A program made the position numbers and the translations under genes. DNA of 36,374 nucleotides from Actinomycetes bacterium (GTDB lineage Bacteria; Actinomycetota; Acidimicrobiia; Acidimicrobiales; Aldehydirespiratoraceae): NCBI GenBank assembly GCA_024276495.1, contig JAJRXC010000108.1, positions 1 to 36,374 of the forward strand. The letters are read 5' to 3'. The notes under the pieces were generated by a model. The model did not search any database. It saw only the letters and a program-made list of their open reading frames with translations, and was not told the origin of the DNA. How positions within the stretch are numbered: the first letter of the stretch is position 1; each line of letters begins with the position of its first letter. Shown here piece after piece: positions 31,379-36,374 of this stretch.

Positions 31379-32368
31379 TCAGGTTCCTTTCGTCGTCGTT
31401 GCAAGCGTGCGCTTGCCTCTCCATCCGGCTGTCCAGAACGTCGTCGAACCGACCCACCCCGCCGACACCACAGCGAGGAACAGGACGGCCGCCTTGAGGA
31501 TCAACTTGATCGACACGTCCACACCCAGAAGAACGAGGAGGTTGTCGAGCGCGGCGAGTCCGAGGACGGCAACGGCCGTGCCCCAGACGGTGCCCCGTCC
31601 CCCGGCGAGCGATGCGCCACCGAGGACGACGGCGGCGATCGAATCGAGGTCGTACCCGGTGCCGAGCGTACGGTCGTAGAAGCCGACGAACCCCGACAGG
31701 AGCAGCCCGGCGAGCACGGCGAAGAGCGAAGCGAGAACGAAGGTCGATGCCTGGATCGTTCGGACGGAGACTCCGCTGAGATGGCTGGCGTCGGGGTTCG
31801 CACCGCTCGCGAAGAGCCGACGGCCGTACGACGACCGGTGGATGAGGATCCCACAGAGGACCGCCGCCGTGACGGCGATGATCACCGGTATCGGTACCGG
31901 TCCGACCTTGCCGACACCGAGTGGTTTGATGATCTCGGGGACGCGGCCCTTCGAACGACCCTCGGTCACCCACACGGCGACGCCTTCGACGAGGACGAAC
32001 ATCGCGAGCGTCGCGAGGATCGCCGGAACCTTGCGGAAGCCGACCATCAGGCCGTTGAGGATGCCGATGACGAGCCCGGCGGCGACGACCGCGATGAGGG
32101 CGATTACGATGCTGCCGCCCGGTCGCCCGGCGATCTCGACGAGGAGCAGCAGTGTCGTCGTGATGACGGCACCCACCGAGAGGTCGAGGCCCCTCCCGAT
32201 CACCACGATGAGCTGGCCGAGAGCCACGATGAGGAGGAAGGAGGCCTGGCGAGACACGTTCTGGAGGTTGACGGGGTTGAAGAAGGCTCGCTCGAACATG
32301 AGCGCAGCGAGCACGACCAGTACCGGCAGCGCCGCGGGTGCGAGCTTCTGGGCGAGCGAGCGACTCAT
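31379..32368 (-). CDS. Ribose-type ABC transporter permease (first permease)
   Basis: 329 residues, RbsC-like, with about nine hydrophobic segments. GQLIVVIGRGLDLSVGAVITT, LNGLMVGFRKVPAILATLAM and the loop GANPDASHLSGVSVRTIQ are family marks. ATG 32368 overlaps the M20 stop by four bases (ATGA); the longer frame to 32647 is the M20 gene in another phase. Its stop is 2 bases from the lipoprotein start. It differs clearly from the second permease of the operon, so the channel is probably a heterodimer. Confidence 0.9.
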   Translation of the reverse strand: MSRSLAQKLAPAALPVLVVLAALMFERAFFNPVNLQNVSRQASFLLIVALGQLIVVIGRGLDLSVGAVITTTLLLLVEIAGRPGGSIVIALIAVVAAGLVIGILNGLMVGFRKVPAILATLAMFVLVEGVAVWVTEGRSKGRVPEIIKPLGVGKVGPVPIPVIIAVTAAVLCGILIHRSSYGRRLFASGANPDASHLSGVSVRTIQASTFVLASLFAVLAGLLLSGFVGFYDRTLGTGYDLDSIAAVVLGGASLAGGRGTVWGTAVAVLGLAALDNLLVLLGVDVSIKLILKAAVLFLAVVSAGWVGSTTFWTAGWRGKRTLATTTKGT

Positions 32369-33603
32369 GAGCCGCCCCCGAGGAAGCTGCTCGCCACCGT
32401 CCGGTAGACGTCCCGAGCCTGGCCCAGGGCTTCGAGGGAGATCCGCTCGTCGCGACCGTGGGCGTACCGTAGGAGCCCGGGGCCGAGTGCAGGGAGTGCC
32501 GGGATGCCCGAGGCCGCGAACCAACTCGCGTCGGTCGTGGCGGGGAAGAGCCCGATCGGTGGTGCCGAGCCGATGACGGAGGCGAGCGCGTCGGCGGCGT
32601 GACGGACGATGTCGTGGTCGGCGGGGATCGTCATGGGCGGTATCCAATCGCGAACGACGACGCGGGCGTCTGTGTCCCGTGGGGTGACACGCCCGACGAG
32701 TTCACGGATCTCGTCGAGGAGTCTCTCCTGCTCCATCCCGGGGACGAGACGGCAGTCCGAGGCGATGCGGGCGCGTCCGGGGATGACCCCGTAGGTGGTG
32801 CCGCCCTCGATGACGACCCCCGCGTTCATCGTGGGCAGCCACTCGGCCCCGTCGGGAACCGAGGGGGACAGGTCGTCGGCGAGTGCCAGGAGGATGCGCG
32901 CCCCGATCTCGGTTGCCGACGGCAGGCTCAGCGCATCGCGAAGACCCGAGTGCGCCTGTTCGGTGGTCACCTCGACGTCGAAGTTGCAGATCCCGCGGCT
33001 GCCGATGTGGAGCCGGTCCCAGTCGTCGACGATCCCGCCGGGTTCGCCGATGATCATCGCGTCGGCGGACACAGCGCCGTGTTCGGTGAGCAGTCGGGCA
33101 CCGTGGACGGCACCGTTCTCCTCGTCCGCGCAGAAGACGAGGCGGAGCCGTCCCTCGGTCGGTGGGTCGGCGATGAGATCGGTCGCGGCGAGGAGCATGG
33201 CGGCGAGCGCTCCCTTCATGTCGACGACGCCCCGTCCCCGCAACTCACCATCGATCTCGGTCACCGTGAACGGGTCCGTCTCCCAGACGCCGTCACCGAC
33301 GGGCTTGGTGTCGAGGTGGCCACACAGGGCGAGCGTGAGGCCGCCCCCACCGAAGTCGACGTCGATGACCAGGTTGGGACGGTCGTGCAGGCCCACGCGC
33401 CGCGGCGCCGGTAGCGAGAGGTCCCGGCACACGTCGTCGACGACACCGGCGACCCGAAGCTCGTCACCACCCGGGTTGACGCTCGGTGCTTCGACGAGGC
33501 GCCGTGTCACCTCGGCGACGTCGAGGCGAGCGCGGGCCTTCTCCGAGCCCCCCGTCCTCTCGGTGCGGCCATCGGATGTCGTGACGGCGTGGTCTTCGCC
33601 CAT
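32365..33603 (-). CDS. M20-family deacylase/peptidase (ArgE/DapE type), first gene of the operon
   Basis: 412 residues. Dizinc motifs are GHLDTKP (His96, Asp98), GRGVVDMKG (Asp128) and ADEENG (Glu161/Glu162), then a dimerisation domain with TEQAHSGLRDAL and a late FPATTDASWF. It is of the ArgE/DapE/ACY1 group, which removes acyl groups from amino acids, and no membrane anchor is present, so it is cytoplasmic. As first gene of a transport and KDG-degradation operon it probably deacylates or splits the imported compound (inference). Upstream are a TCGACA-17-TAGACT promoter and ATTCCAYAT boxes. Its stop overlaps the permease start. Confidence 0.87.
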   Translation of the reverse strand: MGEDHAVTTSDGRTERTGGSEKARARLDVAEVTRRLVEAPSVNPGGDELRVAGVVDDVCRDLSLPAPRRVGLHDRPNLVIDVDFGGGGLTLALCGHLDTKPVGDGVWETDPFTVTEIDGELRGRGVVDMKGALAAMLLAATDLIADPPTEGRLRLVFCADEENGAVHGARLLTEHGAVSADAMIIGEPGGIVDDWDRLHIGSRGICNFDVEVTTEQAHSGLRDALSLPSATEIGARILLALADDLSPSVPDGAEWLPTMNAGVVIEGGTTYGVIPGRARIASDCRLVPGMEQERLLDEIRELVGRVTPRDTDARVVVRDWIPPMTIPADHDIVRHAADALASVIGSAPPIGLFPATTDASWFAASGIPALPALGPGLLRYAHGRDERISLEALGQARDVYRTVASSFLGGGS

Positions 33604-33620
33604 GGTCCAGTGATTTCACT

Positions 33621-33629
33621 ATGTGGAAT
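33621..33629 (-). promoter_or_regulatory. ATTCCACAT box, downstream operator
   Basis: ATTCCACAT on the minus strand, 31 bases (about three helical turns) from the ATTCCATAT box; both face the same way. It lies just after the expected transcription start. Confidence 0.45.
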
Positions 33630-33641
33630 GACGTGGGGACG

Positions 33642-33670
33642 AGTCTACTGAATATGGAATCGTCTGTCGA
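33642..33670 (-). promoter_or_regulatory. Promoter of the nine-gene catabolic operon
   Basis: TCGACA (33665-33670, 5 of 6 to TTGACA) and TAGACT (33642-33647) on the minus strand are separated by exactly 17 bases. The leader would be about 30 bases. Confidence 0.65.
33652..33660 (-). promoter_or_regulatory. ATTCCATAT box between -35 and -10, probable IclR-family operator
   Basis: ATTCCATAT on the minus strand, in the promoter spacer. The same 9-mer, in the opposite orientation, overlaps the -10 of the nearby IclR-family gene. Confidence 0.5.
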
Positions 33671-33687
33671 GCGGCGATCGAGGTGGA

Positions 33688-34158
33688 TCAGGATTTGTAC
33701 CGGGGAGCCCAATCGTTGCCCTGCCACGTCCAGACGCGTACCGGTCGCAGCCGGAAGAGCCAGCGAGGGGATTCCAGTGTGGGTACGAGGTAGTCCGGAC
33801 CGTGCTCCCCGAGGTATCGCAAGCTCATGCGCCGGGCGATCTCGACCCATCGGCCTCCAACGTTGGGCTCCTCGACGACCTCGGACAGACACTGGGCAAC
33901 GACCTTGCGCTGTGTGTCGACCTCATCGATCGTGACGGCGCACCGGGGCTCGCGCACCAGGTGGGCCGCCCACGCCGACTTCTCGCGCCCGATGATCCAG
34001 AGCCGCTCGTCCTCCCACTCGTGCCAGACGGGGACCACGTAGGGCCACCCTTCGGCGTCCACGGTCGCGAGCCTCGTGAAGACCGGTTCCGCGAGGAACT
34101 CGGCGATCTCGTCGCTACCCATCACACCGACCTTGCCGCGCCAATCGTCCTCAGTCAT
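33688..34158 (-). CDS. Pyridoxamine 5'-phosphate oxidase-like (PPOX-class) flavin/F420-binding protein
   Basis: 156 residues. It has the split-barrel fold signature FTRLATVDAEGWPYVVPVWH, then LWIIGREKSAWAAHL and PRCAVTIDE, typical of the PPOX-class FMN- or F420-binding family. Such proteins reduce or bind small substrates; the substrate is unknown. ATG 34158 has GGAGGAGG about 7 bases upstream. It follows the IclR gene by 38 bases on the same strand and precedes the catabolic operon, whose own promoter lies downstream of it. Whether it belongs to the pathway is unclear. Confidence 0.82.
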   Translation of the reverse strand: MTEDDWRGKVGVMGSDEIAEFLAEPVFTRLATVDAEGWPYVVPVWHEWEDERLWIIGREKSAWAAHLVREPRCAVTIDEVDTQRKVVAQCLSEVVEEPNVGGRWVEIARRMSLRYLGEHGPDYLVPTLESPRWLFRLRPVRVWTWQGNDWAPRYKS

Positions 34159-34196
34159 GCTGTTCCTCCTCCGTCCTCCGTGAATCCGAACGTTCT

Positions 34197-34925
34197 CTAG
34201 AGTCGACTCGTGCACTCGAGGAGAAGCTCCCCGAGCTCGACGATGCGTTCGTCGGTGATCCTGCTGGTAGGCCCCGAGATACTGATGGCCCCGAGGGCCG
34301 AGCCGTCGGCGGTCCGGACGGGGGCTGCTACGCACCGGATGCCGGCCTCGTTCTCCACGTCATCGATCGCGTAGATCCGCGAACGGATGCGGTCGAGTTC
34401 CGAGCGCAAGCGCAGCGGGTCGGTGATCGTGTTGGGTGTCCGCCGCTCGAGGCCGGCGTCGACGACGCGCTCGAGGATCTCGTCCTCTCCGAAAGCCAGG
34501 AGCGCCTTGCCGATCGCGGTCGAGTACATCGGTGAGAGCGCTCCCACTCTCGAGTACATCCGTACGGGGTGCTTGGTCTCGACCTTCTCGACGTACACGA
34601 CCGAGATACCGTCTCGCATGCCGAGGTGGGTCGTCTCCCCGGTCTTCTCGACGATGTCCTCGAGGTAGGGCAGGGCCTCGACGCGCAGGTCGGTCTCGTT
34701 GAGGAACTGGGACCCCAGGGCGAGGCAGTGGCTCCCGAGGTGGTACCGGTGGTCTGTGGTCATGCGGATGAGCTCGAATCGGATGAGGACCTTGAGGAGG
34801 CGATGGGCGGTTGCGTTGGGGATGCCGCTCTCGGCCGCGATCTCCGACAGGTTCAACCCGGGATGGTCGGCGACGAGGTCGAGCAGCGTGAGAGCCTTGA
34901 CGACCGTAGCGGGGATGGAACTCAT
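34197..34925 (-). CDS. IclR-family transcriptional regulator
   Basis: 242 residues. The N-terminal winged helix-turn-helix (about 8-65) has LSEIAAESGIPNATAHRLLKVL. The C-terminal effector domain (about 80-240) has LRVEALPYLEDIVEKTGETTHL, MYSTAIGKALLAF and RCVAAPVR..GALGAISISGP, all characteristic. ATG 34925 follows an AATAAT -10-like box by 6 bases, so the mRNA is probably leaderless, and an ATTCCATAT element overlaps that -10, which suggests autoregulation. Boxes of the same sequence sit in the promoter of the catabolic operon, making this its likely regulator; KDG pathways are often controlled by IclR members such as KdgR (established). The match here is inference. Confidence 0.9.
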   Translation of the reverse strand: MSSIPATVVKALTLLDLVADHPGLNLSEIAAESGIPNATAHRLLKVLIRFELIRMTTDHRYHLGSHCLALGSQFLNETDLRVEALPYLEDIVEKTGETTHLGMRDGISVVYVEKVETKHPVRMYSRVGALSPMYSTAIGKALLAFGEDEILERVVDAGLERRTPNTITDPLRLRSELDRIRSRIYAIDDVENEAGIRCVAAPVRTADGSALGAISISGPTSRITDERIVELGELLLECTSRL

Positions 34926-34931
34926 GGCAGC

Positions 34932-34937
34932 ATTATT
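34932..34937 (-). promoter_or_regulatory. -10 box of the IclR-family gene (leaderless)
   Basis: AATAAT on the minus strand, 6 bases before ATG 34925; no clear -35. Confidence 0.45.
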
Positions 34938-34943
34938 CCATAT
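34935..34943 (+). promoter_or_regulatory. ATTCCATAT box at the IclR promoter
   Basis: Exact copy of the 9-mer at the operon promoter, overlapping the -10 box. It reads as a half of the ideal palindrome ATTCCATATGGAAT, whose TTCCA/TGGAA cores fit known IclR-family sites. Confidence 0.45.
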
Positions 34944-35067
34944 GCTGAGAGCGCACGCAGGTGAATCGCGGGACGGCGGAGTTGGACCGGATGTATCGGC
35001 GAACGATGTGGTCCCGGAGCCCGGGGGCGATCGGATCGTGTCGGTGCGGTTCGGTGCGGCGTGGGGT

Positions 35068-35769
35068 TCACCGTTCGGTGACGCGGATCTCCGTGGAGCC
35101 GAACATCCGGTACACCGCCCACACCATGATCGCCACACCGAGGAACTCGACGGCCTCCTCCACCGCGACGCGGAGCGGGGAGTCGGTGACGATGATCGCG
35201 CCGACGGCGGCGGCGCCGAGCAGGTTCATCGCACCGCCGATCACCACGGCGGGCACGGTCACCGGGTCGGCCCGGAACAGCGCCACGACCCCGGGGGTGA
35301 CCGCGGCGATCAGCGCGATCGTGAGCACGGCCCCGACGACCATCAAGATCGATGGGCCACCCCCGAGCGACGGGAGGGTCTCGCCCGAGCGGAGCGTGCC
35401 GATGATGGTCTCTTTGAAGTCGGCGATCTTGTCGATCGACCAGAACACGGCGACGGCCGCGCCGATGCCGAGTGTCACGGTGGTCGCTCTGCGCCCGGCC
35501 CGGGAATCCCGGACCGCGAGGAGCGCGAGCAACGTGCCGAGGAACAGCAACTGGAACGACGACCACCACGCGGCGACGGAGAACGGACTGTTGATGGCGA
35601 TCCGTTCGCCGGTCTCCCGTCCGGCGCCGATCGGGAGCGCATCGAGGAGGACGAGGAGGCCGATGACGGCGATCAGCGAGACCAGGAGCGTGCGCGGCGT
35701 CGGGCGGGCGATGGTCAGGATCTCGGTCGACCGGTCGGATTCCGTGTCCTGGGTGTGTTGGGGTTCCAT
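35068..35769 (-). CDS. Uncharacterised multi-pass membrane protein
   Basis: 233 residues with a hydrophilic, acidic N-terminal tail (1-25) and about six hydrophobic segments (near 27-45, 65-87, 95-113, 143-163, 172-196 and 202-224). The ATG at 35769 is preceded by GGAGAG about 6 bases away. No domain is recognised. It has no operon partner; the nearest genes are IclR, facing away on the same strand, and the divergent PhzF-like gene. Confidence 0.68.
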   Translation of the reverse strand: MEPQHTQDTESDRSTEILTIARPTPRTLLVSLIAVIGLLVLLDALPIGAGRETGERIAINSPFSVAAWWSSFQLLFLGTLLALLAVRDSRAGRRATTVTLGIGAAVAVFWSIDKIADFKETIIGTLRSGETLPSLGGGPSILMVVGAVLTIALIAAVTPGVVALFRADPVTVPAVVIGGAMNLLGAAAVGAIIVTDSPLRVAVEEAVEFLGVAIMVWAVYRMFGSTEIRVTER

Positions 35770-35936
35770 CGGTGCTCTCCGGCGATCGTCGTTCGTCGCG
35801 CCCGGCCGTGGTCTCGTGGCCGTCGTGGCGTGTCGGGCAGATGTGAACGCCCGGGAGCCTATCCGGCGGCGTCGGATACGATGGAGTGGGTTGCGGGGCC
35901 GTGACCGGTCGACGGGAACGACCGGGTCGGGTCGTC

Positions 35937-35942
35937 TACCCT
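35937..35942 (+). promoter_or_regulatory. -10 box for a leaderless PhzF-like mRNA
   Basis: TACCCT, 6 bases before ATG 35949. Confidence 0.45.
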
Positions 35943-35948
35943 GATCCC

Positions 35949-36374
35949 ATGTCCCGGCCGTGCCACGTCCTTCGCGTGTTCACCCGCGGCGACGAGGGCG
36001 GCAACCATCTCGGGGTCGTCAACGACGTCGTCGGCGTGACCGATGCCCAGATGCAGGCGATCGCCACGGACCTCGGTTTCTCCGAGACGATCTTCGTCGA
36101 CTGGACCGATCCCGACGCCGACCCTGCGGTGCGGATCTTCACCCCGGTCGATGAGTTGCCGTTCGCCGGGCACCCGCTCGTCGGGGCGGCGTGGCTGCTC
36201 GGCGCACTCGGCCCGGTGCCGGCGACCGCGCTGCGCACGAAGGTCGGGACCGTGTCGTGCACCGTGACCGACGACGGGGCGACCGTCGATGCGTTCATCG
36301 ACATCACGGAGTCCGTCGACGACGTGCCCGCCGTGGCCACCGCGGCGGGCATGCCCGTTCCCCGACGTTCGATC
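35949..36374 (+). CDS. PhzF-family isomerase/epimerase, N-terminal part
   Basis: The window holds the first 142 codons and cuts the gene. The N-terminus (HVLRVFTRGDEGGNHLGVV) matches the phenazine-biosynthesis PhzF family, with LGFSETIFV containing the catalytic Glu and RIFTPVDELPFAGHPLVGAAW as the conserved fold stretch. The family is found widely in bacteria that make no phenazine and contains diaminopimelate-epimerase-like isomerases, so phenazine synthesis should not be assumed. The leader is absent: TACCCT lies 6 bases before the ATG. Confidence 0.85.
   Translation, partial: MSRPCHVLRVFTRGDEGGNHLGVVNDVVGVTDAQMQAIATDLGFSETIFVDWTDPDADPAVRIFTPVDELPFAGHPLVGAAWLLGALGPVPATALRTKVGTVSCTVTDDGATVDAFIDITESVDDVPAVATAAGMPVPRRSI

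Noticed and set aside
30183-31973. N-terminally extended substrate-binding protein
   Set aside because: The extra upstream frame overlaps the permease gene and is basic low-complexity sequence; ATG 31376 has a good ribosome-binding site and starts a lipoprotein signal.
35949-36374. Phenazine biosynthesis locus
   Set aside because: PhzF homologues are widespread in bacteria lacking phenazine genes, and no other phz gene is in the window.

Overview
The window is GC-rich, densely packed bacterial chromosome, most likely from an actinomycete of or near the class Acidimicrobiia. Three things suggest this: codon use strongly biased to G/C in third positions, many genes that start 6-7 bases after a TAnnnT -10 box (leaderless mRNAs), and a secreted trypsin carrying FGNPGD-type repeats of the kind common in that class. 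The taxonomic call is inference. No phage, insertion sequence or CRISPR array is visible.

Layout. 1-8 kb: the end of an SGNH hydrolase, a succinate-semialdehyde dehydrogenase, then (minus strand) a phosphoribosyltransferase, an anchored M20 peptidase and a luciferase-like oxidoreductase. Divergent from these is a two-gene SDR-TetR operon behind a near-consensus promoter with two tandem operators, then an MFS transporter. 8-13 kb: an ECF sigma factor overlapping a membrane protein with a META domain (a probable sigma/regulator pair), a DRG-like TGS GTPase, tRNA-Gly(CCC), and a methyltransferase bracketed by two large related palindromes. 12-16.8 kb: metallo-beta-lactamase-fold hydrolase, NfuA, an ATP-grasp enzyme, two small membrane proteins on back-to-back promoters, and a 321-base convergent gap that holds strong nested stem-loops.

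16.8-21.7 kb is a tightly overlapping minus-strand operon, cysD-cysN-cysC-cysQ-class IV aminotransferase-sulfotransferase. It would make PAPS, use it in a sulfotransferase and recycle PAP; no PAPS or sulfite reductase gene is present. Two lesions lie in it: an in-frame TAG replacing a Trp codon of cysD, and a junction that fuses a C-terminally truncated cysQ, out of frame, to an N-terminally truncated aminotransferase.

22-24 kb is the secreted trypsin-like protease. 24.1-33.6 kb is a nine-gene minus-strand catabolic operon: M20 deacylase, ribose-type ABC transporter (permease, lipoprotein, ATPase, permease), 2-keto-3-deoxygluconate kinase, KDPG aldolase, amidohydrolase and PLP aminotransferase. 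Its promoter (TCGACA-17-TAGACT) carries ATTCCAYAT boxes, which recur at the promoter of the nearby IclR-family gene. The set fits import of an acylated amino-sugar acid or related conjugate that is deacylated, deaminated to 2-keto-3-deoxygluconate and cleaved to pyruvate and glyceraldehyde 3-phosphate; the substrate is inferred. The window ends with a membrane protein and the start of a PhzF-family gene.
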